A DNA stretch of 64,000 bases from Gilliamella sp. Occ3-1. GTDB taxonomy: Bacteria > Pseudomonadota > Gammaproteobacteria > Enterobacterales > Orbaceae. Location: assembly GCF_001690655.1 (NCBI RefSeq), contig NZ_LZHQ01000015.1, positions 1 through 64,000 of the forward strand. Direction: 5' to 3'. The notes under the pieces are model-generated. The model saw nothing but the letters and a program-made list of their open reading frames with translations. It was not told the DNA's origin and searched no databases. Positions 12,811 through 22,343 of the stretch are shown piece by piece; the stretch's first letter is position 1, and the number at the start of each line of letters is the position of its first letter. Position numbers and translations under genes: made by a program.

Positions 12811-13917
12811 ATGCAAAATTTATATATTGGTGTGATGTCGGGAACCAGCATGGATGGAATTGATATTGCTATAGTTAATATTACCGCAAAAAATGTCACA
12901 TCAATAGCTAGTAGTTGCTACCCAATGCCCACCAACTTAAAACAGCAACTATTAACATTATGTGAAACAAAGCAAACCACATTACAAAATTTGGGTGAAT
13001 TAGACCATCAACTTGGTGAATTATTTGCCGATAGTATTAATCAATTTTTAAAAGACAATAAAATTGATAAACAACAAATAAAAGCAATTGGTTGCCACGG
13101 ACAAACTATTTACCATGCACCAAACGGTAAAAATCCATTCACCTTACAAATTGCCGATGCCAATATTATCGCAGCAAAAACAAGCATAACCACCATAGCT
13201 GATTTTCGTCGAAAAGATATGGCTTATGGCGGGCAAGGAGCACCACTGGTACCCGCTTTTCATAAAGCGGTGCTACAAGATCCACAAATTAATCGTGTAG
13301 TATTGAATATAGGAGGAATTAGTAACATTTCAGTATTAATTCCTAACCATACTGTTATTGGTTACGATACAGGTCCAGGAAACGTACTGCTTGATTGCTG
13401 GATAAATCAAAACCTAGGTAAAAGCTATGATAAAAATGGACTGTGGGCAAAAACAGGAAAAGTTAATCAAGACTTATTGAATAAATTATTTGATGAAGAT
13501 TATTTCAAAATACCAGCACCTAAAAGTACAGGGAGAGAGTTATTTAATTTACCATGGTTACATAAAAAATTAATAGGGACGGATTTTAAAGCAGAAGATA
13601 TTCAAGCAACGCTCGTTGAATTAACCTCTTTATCAATTGCAAATGAGATCAACAAATTATCTATATTAAAAAAATTACCTTGCGAGCTTTTAGTCTGTGG
13701 CGGAGGTGCTAAAAATCCACTTATTATGCAAAGATTATCAGCATTATTACCATCATGGTCAGTATTAACAACCGATACAAAAGGTATAAATGGGGACGAT
13801 ATGGAGGCAATAGCCTTTGCTTGGCTTGCTTATTGCCGAATCAACAATATTCCATCAAATATTCCAGAGGTAACTGGCGCAAGCCAAGCTGTGTGTTTGG
13901 GGGTTATTTATCAATAA
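12811..13917 (+). CDS. anmK: Anhydro-N-acetylmuramic acid kinase AnmK
   Basis: AnmK hydrolyses and phosphorylates 1,6-anhydroMurNAc to MurNAc-6-P in peptidoglycan recycling. The ASKHA-fold phosphate loop GVMSGTSMDGIDIAI (about 6-20) is present, as are DFRRKDMAYGGQGAPLVP (about 130-147, with the catalytic Asp), NIGGISN near 166 and LLVCGGGAKNP near 290. Length 368 aa compares with 369 in E. coli. The start lies 4 nt after the tsaC stop, so the genes are likely coupled. The two periplasmic amidases and DacA encoded in this window act on the same polymer. Confidence 0.97.
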   Translation: MQNLYIGVMSGTSMDGIDIAIVNITAKNVTSIASSCYPMPTNLKQQLLTLCETKQTTLQNLGELDHQLGELFADSINQFLKDNKIDKQQIKAIGCHGQTIYHAPNGKNPFTLQIADANIIAAKTSITTIADFRRKDMAYGGQGAPLVPAFHKAVLQDPQINRVVLNIGGISNISVLIPNHTVIGYDTGPGNVLLDCWINQNLGKSYDKNGLWAKTGKVNQDLLNKLFDEDYFKIPAPKSTGRELFNLPWLHKKLIGTDFKAEDIQATLVELTSLSIANEINKLSILKKLPCELLVCGGGAKNPLIMQRLSALLPSWSVLTTDTKGINGDDMEAIAFAWLAYCRINNIPSNIPEVTGASQAVCLGVIYQ

Positions 13918-14066
13918 AGTATCTAATCAAATAACCTTATTTACTTGTTAAAACTAATAATCTCTGAAATTTTTTCTGCAGATTTGTTCAACTCACTGAT
14001 GTATCAGAAATAAACAGTCTAAGTAGTATATCCCCGTTAATTACAACCGCATTTTTTATGGCATAG

Positions 14067-14611
14067 TTCGTAAAATGTGGCTTTAAACAACTCTTTGTAA
14101 TTGCAATATTAATCGTAATATTGTCAGTAATTGGTTATATAGGCGTATATTACTTTAATATGCCTAATGTTACTTCGTTCGTTATTGGTATAACCATTTG
14201 GTTTGGGTTAGAAACAGGTAGAATTTACTATATCCCTTGGCGTGTATATACCTTTTTGGCTGATATCGACGAAGTATTAACCGGAAGACGCCGTGAAGGT
14301 ATTTATGCTGGGGCCATAACAATGGAGGGAAAATTAATACGTGCAACTATTGTATTCATTTTAGGTATTGTTCTTAAATTCTCAGATTTTGTATCAGGTA
14401 TAAATACCGTACAACCGAAAGTGCGGTCACAGTAATTAACTCAGTCATAATTTTTGGAGTATGTAAAATGGCTGTTTTAGGAATATTTTTTACCTACCGA
14501 ATGAAATTAAATAAAACAGCTCATGCTTAAATCATTCAAGAACTTGATTGCTTAAAAAATGGTCGCGAAAAAGAAAGAATAACATCTGAAATGATAATTT
14601 TATTAAAATAA
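14067..14611 (+). pseudogene. Decayed GPH-family sugar:cation symporter (C-terminal remnant)
   Basis: An open stretch at 14121-14435 encodes membrane segments and the sequence PWRVYTFLADIDEVLTGRRREGIYAG, typical of the cytoplasmic loop in the second half of GPH (MelB/YicJ-like) transporters. Its frame is open back to a stop at 14064. After the stop at 14436 the similarity resumes in another frame at 14468 (GIFFTYRMKLNKTAHA), then passes an in-frame TAA and continues IIQELDCLKNGREKE, matching the C-terminal tail of the family, ending about 14611. The N-terminal half of the usual 450-residue protein is gone. Frameshift plus stops make this a pseudogene. Specific substrate unknown. Confidence 0.8.
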
Positions 14612-15003
14612 TCAAAAATTTATAAATATGGTAACTACTTTAGTAACAACAATGTAGGATTCAAACACCATTAATTGCTAATAAATAAAAATACATTATT
14701 ACTAAGAGTTTTGGCGACTAAATTATAAAGAAAAATAACCGTCACCGATTTGGTTAAACGTTTTATGATCAGTCGTCTAATCTGTTGAAAAACACCTGCT
14801 AATTTATACTTATTGATTAAAATAATTTTCTGAATTTTATAATATTTTCTGATTATTCTACATATCCATTATAATTATTAATTTTATTTAACCTTTTAAT
14901 TCTTTTTACGTTAATATTTACCTATTAAATAATAAATATTTAATCAAACTAACCTACAAACCATTAACAATGGTTAACATAGTTAACAACCTACAAATAA
15001 AGC
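14612..15003. other. AT-rich intergenic stretch, no gene seen
   Basis: Nothing coding is apparent between the symporter remnant and the rpsB promoter. The stretch near 14960-14990 contains repeated GTTAAC hexamers and a CCATT-AAC-AATGG inverted repeat, of unknown meaning. Confidence 0.5.
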
Positions 15004-15218
15004 TAGCAATCTTATACTATTTATGGTATAAAACGCGCGCTACATATCACATTATTTTTTGCAAAAGTAATGATGGATAAAAGCATTAAATTTAATGATT
15101 AATTAACGTTATAACACACACATATCATTACACTTTTCCGGGGTGCCTTTTACTTTATGTATAGGTCGGATAGAGCGGATATGTGGAGGCATAACCCCAA
15201 CGTCAAAATGAGGAAATC
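15004..15218 (+). promoter_or_regulatory. rpsB promoter and long S2-type leader
   Basis: A -10 element TATAAA (15027-15032) is followed at once by a CGCGCGC discriminator, the GC-rich type linked to stringent control of translation genes. A weak -35 (TAGCAA, 15004-15009) lies 17 nt upstream. The implied transcript has a leader of about 180 nt containing GGGGT (15140-15144) and ACCCC (15195-15199), which can pair across the region before the ribosome site GAGGAAATC. In E. coli protein S2 represses rpsB-tsf through such a leader. That this one works the same way is inference. Confidence 0.6.
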
Positions 15219-15956
15219 ATGACTACAGTATCAATGCGCGATATGTTACAAGCGGGTGTACACTTTGGACACCAAACTCGTTATTGGAACCCAAAAATGA
15301 AACCATTTATTTTTGGTGCACGCAATAAAGTTCATATTATCAATCTTGAAAAAACAGTACCGCTGTTCAACGAAGCATTAGCTGAATTAAACAAGATTGC
15401 CGCTCGTAAAGGTAAAATTTTATTTGTTGGTACAAAACGTGCAGCTAGCGAAGCAATTAAACAAGCTGCTGAAAGCTGTGGACAATACTACGTTAATCAC
15501 CGTTGGTTAGGTGGTATGTTGACTAACTGGAAAACAGTACGTCAATCAATCAAACGTCTAAAAGATTTAGAAACACAAGCTAGTGATGGTACATTCGATA
15601 AATTAACCAAAAAAGAAGCACTAATGCGTGCTCGTGAAATGGCTAAATTAGAAAATAGTTTGGGTGGAATTAAAAATATGGGTGGCTTACCCGATGTGAT
15701 CTTTGTTATTGGTGCAGACCACGAACATATCGCTATCAAAGAAGCTAACAATTTAGGTATTCCAGTCATTGCTATTGTTGATACTAACTCAGATCCTGAT
15801 GGTATTGATTACATTGTTCCAGGTAATGATGATGCGATTCGTGCAATTCAATTATATGCAAATGCAGTTGCTGAAGCAGTACGTTCTGGTCGTGAACAAA
15901 ACCAATCTCCAGTATCTGAAGAAAGCTTCGTAGAAGAAGCACCAGCAGCAGAGTAA
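15219..15956 (+). CDS. rpsB: 30S ribosomal protein S2
   Basis: S2 is a late-assembling protein of the small subunit, needed to hold S1. The 245-aa product starts [26 protein letters not shown], carries the [12 protein letters not shown] and [18 protein letters not shown] signatures, and ends in an acidic tail ([12 protein letters not shown]). The E. coli protein has 241 aa. It starts the rpsB-tsf-pyrH-frr cluster and is preceded by a GAGGAAATC ribosome site. Confidence 0.99.
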   Translation: MTTVSMRDMLQAGVHFGHQTRYWNPKMKPFIFGARNKVHIINLEKTVPLFNEALAELNKIAARKGKILFVGTKRAASEAIKQAAESCGQYYVNHRWLGGMLTNWKTVRQSIKRLKDLETQASDGTFDKLTKKEALMRAREMAKLENSLGGIKNMGGLPDVIFVIGADHEHIAIKEANNLGIPVIAIVDTNSDPDGIDYIVPGNDDAIRAIQLYANAVAEAVRSGREQNQSPVSEESFVEEAPAAE

Positions 15957-15974
15957 TAAACTCAAATATTTTCA

Positions 15975-15996
15975 GGGTCGATAATAATATCGACCC
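15975..15996 (+). terminator. Intercistronic hairpin between rpsB and tsf
   Basis: GGGTCGATA and TATCGACCC form a perfect 9-bp stem around an ATAA loop. No T-run follows, so full termination is unlikely. A partial attenuator or RNA-processing site that sets the rpsB:tsf ratio is more plausible (inference). Confidence 0.55.
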
Positions 15997-16040
15997 ATTC
16001 TAATGAAAATCATCACAATGGTTAAATAGAGGATTAAAAA

Positions 16041-16898
16041 ATGGCTGAAGTTACCGCTTCTATGGTAAAAGAACTGCGCGAAAGAACTGGCGCAGGTATG
16101 ATGGAATGTAAAAAAGCATTAGTTGAAGCAAACGGTGATATCGAACTTGCAATTGACAACATGCGTAAATCAGGTCAAGCAAAAGCAGCTAAAAAAGCAG
16201 GTCGTGTTGCAGCTGAAGGTGTTATTATTTCTAAAATCTCTGCGGATAAAAAATTTGGTGTAATCTTAGAAGTAAACTGCGAAACAGACTTTGTTGCCAA
16301 AGATGCAGGATTCTTAGCATTTAGTGATAAAGTTGCAGAGGCGGCATTAACAGAGCGCATTAGCGATATCGCTGCACTACAAGCTAAATTTGAAGAAGAG
16401 CGCACAGCTTTAGTTGCTAAAATTGGTGAAAACATCGGTATTCGTCGTGTTGCTGAAATTGCTGGTGACGTAGTAGGTAGTTACCAACACGGTGCTCGTA
16501 TTGGTGTATTAGTTGCTGCAAACGGTGCTGACGATGAATTAGTTAAACATATTGCAATGCACATTGCTGCAAGCAAACCAGAGTACGTTGATCCAAGTGA
16601 CGTACCTGCTGATGTAGTTGAACATGAACGTAACATTCAAATTGATATCGCAATGCAATCAGGTAAACCGCGTGAAATAGCTGAAAAAATGGTTGAAGGT
16701 CGTATGCGTAAATTCACTGGTGAAGTATCACTAACTGGTCAACCATTTGTAATGGAACCTTCAAAAACTGTTGGCGATTTATTAAAAGAAAAGAGCGCAG
16801 CAGTTGCTTCATTCATTCGTTTTGAAGTGGGTGAAGGTATTGAAAAAGTCGAAGTCGACTTCGCAGCAGAAGTTGCAGCAATATCGAAACAATCTTAA
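16041..16898 (+). CDS. tsf: Translation elongation factor Ts
   Basis: EF-Ts exchanges GDP for GTP on EF-Tu. The N-terminal UBA-like helix bundle shows [16 protein letters not shown] (about 12-27), and the TDFVAKD motif (about 80-86), whose residues enter the EF-Tu nucleotide site, is intact. The core and coiled-coil regions follow; 285 aa compares with 283 in E. coli. A GAGG ribosome site precedes the ATG. The gene is followed by a strong terminator separating it from pyrH. Confidence 0.99.
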   Translation: MAEVTASMVKELRERTGAGMMECKKALVEANGDIELAIDNMRKSGQAKAAKKAGRVAAEGVIISKISADKKFGVILEVNCETDFVAKDAGFLAFSDKVAEAALTERISDIAALQAKFEEERTALVAKIGENIGIRRVAEIAGDVVGSYQHGARIGVLVAANGADDELVKHIAMHIAASKPEYVDPSDVPADVVEHERNIQIDIAMQSGKPREIAEKMVEGRMRKFTGEVSLTGQPFVMEPSKTVGDLLKEKSAAVASFIRFEVGEGIEKVEVDFAAEVAAISKQS

Positions 16899-16907
16899 TT
16901 GTTTTAT

Positions 16908-16930
16908 AAAACCGCCGTTAAGGCGGTTTT
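16908..16930 (+). terminator. Terminator after tsf
   Basis: AAAACCGCC (16908-16916) and GGCGGTTTT (16922-16930) pair around a GTTAA loop and run into TTTTGTTT on the plus strand, a canonical Rho-independent terminator. Confidence 0.9.
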
Positions 16931-17016
16931 GTTTATCTACAAAATATTTTAAAATTACTGCTAGATAGGAGCCATAGCTCCTTATTTTATTAAATAACGA
17001 AACAGTGAGACATCAT

Positions 17017-17751
17017 ATGGTAACCCCTTTTTATAAACGTATTCTTCTTAAACTCAGTGGTGAAGCACTACAAGGTGACGAAGGTTTTGGTATTGATGCA
17101 ACCGTTCTTGATCGTATGGCTCAAGAAATAAAAGAGCTTATTGAAATGAATGTTGAAGTTGCTGTTGTTATTGGGGGTGGTAATCTATTTCGTGGCGCAG
17201 GGCTTGCTAAAGCGGGAATGAACCGAGTAGTTGGTGATCACATGGGCATGCTTGCAACTGTCATGAATGGACTTGCGATGCGAGATGCATTGCACCGAAT
17301 AGAAGTAAACGCTCGCTTAATGTCAGCCATTCCATTAAATGGCGTATGCGATGACTATCGTTGGACCGAAGCAATTAGCTTGCTTCGTCATGGTAAAGTC
17401 GTTATCCTTTCTGCAGGAACAGGTAATCCTTTTTTCACAACCGATTCAGCAGCATGCTTACGAGGTATTGAAATTGGTGCAGATGTTGTTTTAAAAGCGA
17501 CCAAAGTAGATGGTGTTTTCTCTGCCGATCCTGTTAAAGATCCAACAGCAACACTTTATAAAACACTAAGCTATGAAAAAGTGCTTACAGATGAGCTTAA
17601 AGTAATGGATTTAGCAGCATTCACATTAGCAAGGGATCATAATCTACCAATTTGTGTCTTTAATATGAATAAACCTGGAGCGTTGCGTCGTGTTATATTA
17701 GGCGAACAAGAAGGAACATTAATTAATAACAAAGCAAATGTAACCAGTTAA
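17017..17751 (+). CDS. pyrH: Uridylate kinase PyrH
   Basis: PyrH phosphorylates UMP to UDP, is hexameric, and is activated by GTP and inhibited by UTP. The amino-acid-kinase fold shows [14 protein letters not shown] (about 8-21), [22 protein letters not shown] in the middle (near 58), and [15 protein letters not shown] near 137. A GTG four codons upstream is in frame, but the ATG at 17017 matches the family N-terminus and gives 244 aa (241 in E. coli). It has its own leader after the tsf terminator and is probably cotranscribed with frr, 29 nt downstream. Confidence 0.98.
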   Translation: MVTPFYKRILLKLSGEALQGDEGFGIDATVLDRMAQEIKELIEMNVEVAVVIGGGNLFRGAGLAKAGMNRVVGDHMGMLATVMNGLAMRDALHRIEVNARLMSAIPLNGVCDDYRWTEAISLLRHGKVVILSAGTGNPFFTTDSAACLRGIEIGADVVLKATKVDGVFSADPVKDPTATLYKTLSYEKVLTDELKVMDLAAFTLARDHNLPICVFNMNKPGALRRVILGEQEGTLINNKANVTS

Positions 17752-17780
17752 TCATCTTTATTTTAAATAAGGCTTTTATT

Positions 17781-18338
17781 ATGTTAAACGAGATTCAAAA
17801 AGAAGCGCAAACGCGCATGGAAAAAAGTATTGATGCGTTTCAAAATCATATTTCTAAAGTAAGAACGGGGCGCGCATCACCAAGCTTATTAGATGGTATT
17901 ATGGTTGAATATTATGGTAGTCCAACACCATTACGCCAACTAGCTAACATCGTTGCTGAAGATGCAAGAACGCTAGCGATTACTGTATTTGACAAATCAC
18001 TTACACCACTAATTGAAAAAGCAATCTTAACATCAGATTTAGGACTTAACCCAGCATCAGCAGGTACTGTTATTCGCGTACCACTTCCACCATTAACCGA
18101 AGAACGCCGTCGAGACTTAACCAAAATTGTTCGTAACGAAGCAGAACAAGGCCGAGTATCGATCCGTAATATTCGCCGTGATGCCAACGACCAAATCAAA
18201 ACATTACTAAAAGATAAAGAAATATCTGAAGATGATGAACGTAAAGCACAAGATTTAATCCAAAAAACGACAGACGCCGCAATTAAAAAATTAGATACAG
18301 TGCTTGCCGATAAAGAAAAAGAACTAATGGAATTCTAA
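17781..18338 (+). CDS. frr: Ribosome recycling factor
   Basis: RRF works with EF-G to split the post-termination ribosome. The protein has the family's 185 aa and starts with a helical segment ([22 protein letters not shown]). The second domain carries [13 protein letters not shown], and the C-terminal helices hold [21 protein letters not shown]. In most gammaproteobacteria frr is followed by dxr-uppS-cdsA; here a terminator and unrelated genes follow, and dxr lies 5.5 kb away behind deoR. Confidence 0.99.
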   Translation: MLNEIQKEAQTRMEKSIDAFQNHISKVRTGRASPSLLDGIMVEYYGSPTPLRQLANIVAEDARTLAITVFDKSLTPLIEKAILTSDLGLNPASAGTVIRVPLPPLTEERRRDLTKIVRNEAEQGRVSIRNIRRDANDQIKTLLKDKEISEDDERKAQDLIQKTTDAAIKKLDTVLADKEKELMEF

Positions 18339-18359
18339 TTTTCCCTCCCTTTTCTTAAC

Positions 18360-18391
18360 AAGTGCTCTGCTTTACCAAACAGAGCGCTTTT
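18360..18391 (+). terminator. Terminator after frr
   Basis: AAGTGCTCTG and CAGAGCGCTT pair over 10 bp, including one wobble, around a CTTTACCAAA loop, followed by TTT. It ends the translation-gene cluster. Confidence 0.8.
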
Positions 18392-18572
18392 CCTAAAAAA
18401 ACAGTCTAATTTTCTTATCAATAACTGGCAAAAAATTATTATATAAAACAACAAACCATGCTTTTAAAGCATGTTTATCTATAAAATATAAGTATTTTAC
18501 ATGGTTAATTAAATTACCTATACTTTTTTAAACTTGCCATTTGAACTAGTTAAATAAAAGGTACTTTATGTA

Positions 18573-19769
18573 ATGAAAACACCATTATCCTATCACACAG
18601 AAGAAAAAACCTCCCATTGGTCTGCTGTTTTTTCATTATTTATGGGGGTAACTAGTCTTATTTCAGCTGAATTTATTCCTATCAGTTTGTTAACACCTAT
18701 TGCACAAACTTTGCATATTACTGAAGGAATGGCAGGGCAAACAGTTACCGCAGTTGGTATTTTTGCAGTTATTGCAAGCTTGATACTAGCACCACTAAAA
18801 ATAAATAGACGCTTGGTACTATTAATTCTCTCGATGTTATTGGTGATAGCCAATATATTAGTCGCATTTACACCTAATTATATTATTTTATTAATAGGAA
18901 GAAGCATATTGGGGATATGTGTTGGTGGTTTTTGGTCTCTAGCATCAGCAGTAACACTACAACTTGTACCGATAAAAGATCTGCCTCGAGCATTAAGTAT
19001 TATCTATGCTGGCGTTTCAGTAGCAACAATTATTTCACTACCATTAGCAAGCTATCTAGGTGATCTTATTGGTTGGCGAAAGATCTTTTTACTATCGACA
19101 TTACTAGGTGTGATTGCTTTTATTTGGCAATTTATTACGTTACCTACTTTACCTGCACAGCAAGGTAATAGTTTTAAAAGCATGCTTTTTCTCTTAAAGC
19201 AATGCTGGATAACGGTAGGAATAGTAGCAACAATATTTAGTTATGGTGGATATCATGTTTTTTTTACTTATTTAAGACCATTTTTAGAGCATAATCTTGC
19301 CTTGCAAACAAATTCCATATCCACGATTTTACTTCTATTTGGAATAGCTAACTGCATTGGCACCGTTATTGCGGGTTTTGTTATGGGAAAACAATTTAAA
19401 ATAACGATGATAGCAGTTCATTTTATTTTATTGATGCTTGCTATTACTTTAATGTTCAGCCATAAAAATATAACATTCAATATGCTACTAGTTATTGCTT
19501 GGGGATTGGTGTTTGGTTTTATTCCAGTAGGTTGGTCTACTTGGATTATACGTACACTTGCTGATAAAGCCGAAATGATGGGAGGATTATCTGTTGCTTC
19601 GATTCAATTTTCCATTGGGTTAGTAGCAGCAATGGGAGGTCTCATCTTTGATCATAAAGGGATACTAGGCATATTTTTTAGTGCTGCACTTATTTTTTTA
19701 TTTGCCTTGATATTAATTCAACTCAGTTTTCAATTATTTACTCGTGTAACAGGACATCCTATTGCATAG
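18573..19769 (+). CDS. MFS efflux transporter, NepI-like
   Basis: This is a 12-helix major facilitator of the DHA1 drug/metabolite exporter group, 398 aa. It resembles E. coli NepI, which exports purine ribonucleosides, along most of its length. Shared features are WSAVFS at the N-terminus, EFIPISLLTPIAQ (helix 1/2), LLIGRSILGICVGGFWSLAS (helix 4/5), GWRKIF, and the PVGWSTWIIRTLADKAEMMG stretch in the second half. The substrate could also be another metabolite or drug; nucleoside export is inferred from similarity only. It is followed 62 nt later by a secreted hydrolase and then by a convergent LysR regulator. AAAGG precedes the start by about 12 nt. Confidence 0.8.
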   Translation: MKTPLSYHTEEKTSHWSAVFSLFMGVTSLISAEFIPISLLTPIAQTLHITEGMAGQTVTAVGIFAVIASLILAPLKINRRLVLLILSMLLVIANILVAFTPNYIILLIGRSILGICVGGFWSLASAVTLQLVPIKDLPRALSIIYAGVSVATIISLPLASYLGDLIGWRKIFLLSTLLGVIAFIWQFITLPTLPAQQGNSFKSMLFLLKQCWITVGIVATIFSYGGYHVFFTYLRPFLEHNLALQTNSISTILLLFGIANCIGTVIAGFVMGKQFKITMIAVHFILLMLAITLMFSHKNITFNMLLVIAWGLVFGFIPVGWSTWIIRTLADKAEMMGGLSVASIQFSIGLVAAMGGLIFDHKGILGIFFSAALIFLFALILIQLSFQLFTRVTGHPIA

Positions 19770-19831
19770 AAATCTTTTTTCAATTTATTGATAATATTAA
19801 ATAAAAGTTACTTATTAAAAGGATCACATCA

Positions 19832-20902
19832 ATGAAAAAGGTTTTATTTTATTTCAAAGATAGTACTGCTTTAATCGTTTTTTTAAGTTTTTTAGGGTTA
19901 TTTTTATCACCATCAGTAATGGGAGCCGATATGTCTAGCAATGCAAATAATTTTTATCAAAGTAATAATGTCACTATGCAAAAAGTTAGTTTTCTAAATC
20001 AATATAAAATGAGTGTGGTTGGAAATTTATTTATGCCTAAAACGCTTGATGCCAAAAACAAATATCCAGCAATTATTGTTGGACATCCAATGGGCGCAGT
20101 TAAAGAACAAAGTGCGAATTTATATGCTACTAAAATGGCTGAACAAGGCTTTATTGCATTAGCCATTGACCTATCTTTTTGGGGCGAAAGTGAGGGGCAG
20201 CCTCGTAATGTTGTATTACCCGATATGTATGCAGAAGATTTCAGCGCTGCAGTTGATTATTTAGGTACTCAAACTTTTGTGGATCGTAACAATATTGGCG
20301 TAATTGGTGTTTGTGGTAGTGGTAGTTTTGTTATTAGTGCCGCTAAAATTGATCCTCGTTTAAAAGCCATTGCGACGGTTAGTATGTACGATATGGGTTC
20401 AGCCAATCGCAATGCACTTCACCATTCGTTAACACTTGAACAGCGAAAACAGATCATAAAACAGGCGTCAGAACAACGTTATGTTGAATTTACCGGCGGT
20501 CAGACATTATATACAAGTGGCACGGTTAATAAGGGCCAACTTAGACCTGAAGATGGTCCTATTGCTCATGAATTTTATGATTTTTATCGTACGCCTCGTG
20601 GTGAATATACACCTGTAAGTTCAACGCCAGAACTAACGACTCACCCAACATTAACTAGTAATGTAAAATTTATGAACTTCTATCCATTTAACGATATTGA
20701 AACCATTTCACCACGACCAATATTATTTATCACAGGTGATCAGGCTCATTCTAAAGAGTTCAGTGAAGATGCTTATAACCGTGCGATAGAACCCAAGGAA
20801 CTCTATTATGTGAAAGGAGCCGAGCATGTTGATCTTTATGATCGAATCGATTTAATCCCTTTTGATAAATTAACAATTTTTTTTAAAACGTATTTAAAAT
20901 AA
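19832..20902 (+). CDS. Secreted alpha/beta hydrolase of the dienelactone hydrolase-like group
   Basis: The 356-aa protein has an N-terminal hydrophobic signal (about residues 10-31, ending VMGAD), so it is probably exported. The alpha/beta fold shows PAIIVGHPMGAVKEQSANLYA (oxyanion-hole region), and the nucleophile elbow GVCGSG places Cys, as in dienelactone hydrolases, where lipases have Ser. ITGDQAHSKEFSED provides the acid and GAEHVDLYD the catalytic His. Similar proteins in enterics resemble YcjY. Substrate unknown. It probably shares an operon with the upstream exporter; AAAGGATCA lies before the ATG. Confidence 0.8.
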   Translation: MKKVLFYFKDSTALIVFLSFLGLFLSPSVMGADMSSNANNFYQSNNVTMQKVSFLNQYKMSVVGNLFMPKTLDAKNKYPAIIVGHPMGAVKEQSANLYATKMAEQGFIALAIDLSFWGESEGQPRNVVLPDMYAEDFSAAVDYLGTQTFVDRNNIGVIGVCGSGSFVISAAKIDPRLKAIATVSMYDMGSANRNALHHSLTLEQRKQIIKQASEQRYVEFTGGQTLYTSGTVNKGQLRPEDGPIAHEFYDFYRTPRGEYTPVSSTPELTTHPTLTSNVKFMNFYPFNDIETISPRPILFITGDQAHSKEFSEDAYNRAIEPKELYYVKGAEHVDLYDRIDLIPFDKLTIFFKTYLK

Positions 20903-21000
20903 CCATTAATTTTTAATGAAATGTTATCCGACCGCAAAGGGAGTATGAATTTATGATGCTTCCTTTCTTTTACTCATCATTATAAAATGATAGATGAATA

Positions 21001-21879
21001 TCAAAAATGTTCTTTTAGCTGTTTTAAGAGCAGTTCAGCAGCTTTAGAAAATACATGATATTTTTTCCAAACAATATTTACATCTACTTTTAATTTTGGA
21101 TATAAGGGTTTAAAACAAAGCGAATTATCGCCTGCTGTATTAATGAGTTTATCTAAACACAAGGCATATCCGATATGTTGTTCAACCATTAACGCTGCAT
21201 TAAATATTAAGTTATATGTTGCAATAATATTTAGTTTTTCGTAGTTCCGTTTAAACCATTTTTCAATGCTATCACTAACATATTTTTGTTGGGATACAAT
21301 CAGTGGTAATGACCATAAATCAGATGGAGAAATAACCTCAAGGTTTGCCAGCGCGCAATCTTTTCTCATTAATACCCCCCATGTATCTTGTTGAGGAAGG
21401 CACAATGATTCATATTTTGTTAGATGAGTTGGCTCAATTAACACACCAAAATCAAGTAATCCCTTATCAATACGTTCGGTGACATCATTTGCATTACCAC
21501 TATAAATATGAATGCGGATGCGAGGGTAAACTTCTTGCATTGATTTGATAACATTTACCACTAACTTCATTGCATCGGTTTCACCACAACCAATATAAAT
21601 ATCACCACAAATACTTTCGTTTGGTGCTTGAAATTCTTCTACTGTTTTATGCACAAGTTCCAGTATTTCCTCCGCACGTTTACGTAATCGTATTCCTTCA
21701 TCGGTCAAGGTAATTCGCCTACTACCGCGAATAAATAGGGTTTTGCCAAGTGTTTGTTCAAGTTCAATCAACTGACGAGATAAGGTGGGTTGAGTTAGAT
21801 GTAAATAGTTAGCGGCAGAGGTAATACTTTCTTCTTTAGCAAGAGCAAGAAAATAACGTAAAATTTTAATATCTATCAT
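21001..21879 (-). CDS. LysR-family transcriptional regulator
   Basis: The 292-aa protein has an N-terminal winged helix-turn-helix (residues about 1-60: LRYFLALAKEESITSAANYLHLTQPTLSRQ, then LEQTLGKTLF) and the periplasmic-binding-like effector domain (about 90-290, beginning GDIYIGCGETDAM). It is convergent with the exporter/hydrolase pair and may control it or the deo region; neither is shown by an operator I can identify. No specific family name can be given. Confidence 0.88.
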   Translation of the reverse strand: MIDIKILRYFLALAKEESITSAANYLHLTQPTLSRQLIELEQTLGKTLFIRGSRRITLTDEGIRLRKRAEEILELVHKTVEEFQAPNESICGDIYIGCGETDAMKLVVNVIKSMQEVYPRIRIHIYSGNANDVTERIDKGLLDFGVLIEPTHLTKYESLCLPQQDTWGVLMRKDCALANLEVISPSDLWSLPLIVSQQKYVSDSIEKWFKRNYEKLNIIATYNLIFNAALMVEQHIGYALCLDKLINTAGDNSLCFKPLYPKLKVDVNIVWKKYHVFSKAAELLLKQLKEHF

Positions 21880-22235
21880 TTTCCTTTCCCATCATTCTTG
21901 TTTAACAACTCTTCTTTTTTTATATTTAAAAGATTTTGTGTAAAAAATGAGGATGTTTATATCTCATTATTAACATAATATAAAAACTTCAGATGTTTTA
22001 CCATAAATTGCTTAAGTTTTACTGAGAAAGCTCATCGGCATTAGAAGATTTAGTAGGATGTTAAATAAAACTTAATACACAGATGTACACTCCAAGGTTA
22101 ATCATTCAAACATATTAAAAAATACTCAGAAAAATTTATTGATTTTATCTAAGTTTTTTTTGTTAACATTTAAAGAAAAACAAAACTCAATATCCGCCTA
22201 TTTTTATCTGTACTATTTTTTACAATTACCCATAA
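21880..22235. other. AT-rich intergenic region between lysR and the deo operators
   Basis: No gene is visible. The divergent promoters of the LysR gene and of deoC must lie here and in the operator block that follows. I see no CRP-type TGTGA-N6-TCACA site, which is notable because CRP helps control deo genes in E. coli. Confidence 0.5.
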
Positions 22236-22282
22236 TGTTATTATAATAACATTATCACCTTATATCTGTTATTAAAATAACA
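22236..22282 (+). promoter_or_regulatory. Tandem DeoR-type operators upstream of deoC
   Basis: Two 16-bp palindromes occur: TGTTATTATAATAACA (22236-22251) and TGTTATTAAAATAACA (22267-22282). Both have the same length and TGTTA...TAACA ends as the E. coli DeoR operator TGTTAGAATTCTAACA. Their centres are 31 bp apart, about three helical turns, so dimers would bind on one face. The deoR gene is two genes downstream. Confidence 0.75.
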
Positions 22283-22343
22283 TTTTACACCTAACAAATT
22301 TATTAAATTAGACATCAAAACTAAAAAAATTAAGGATATCACT

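Noticed and set aside
14941..15000. Repeated GTTAAC hexamers as a regulator array
   Set aside because: They resemble half of the csc operator but lack the central CG palindrome, and AT-rich sequence gives such hexamers often.
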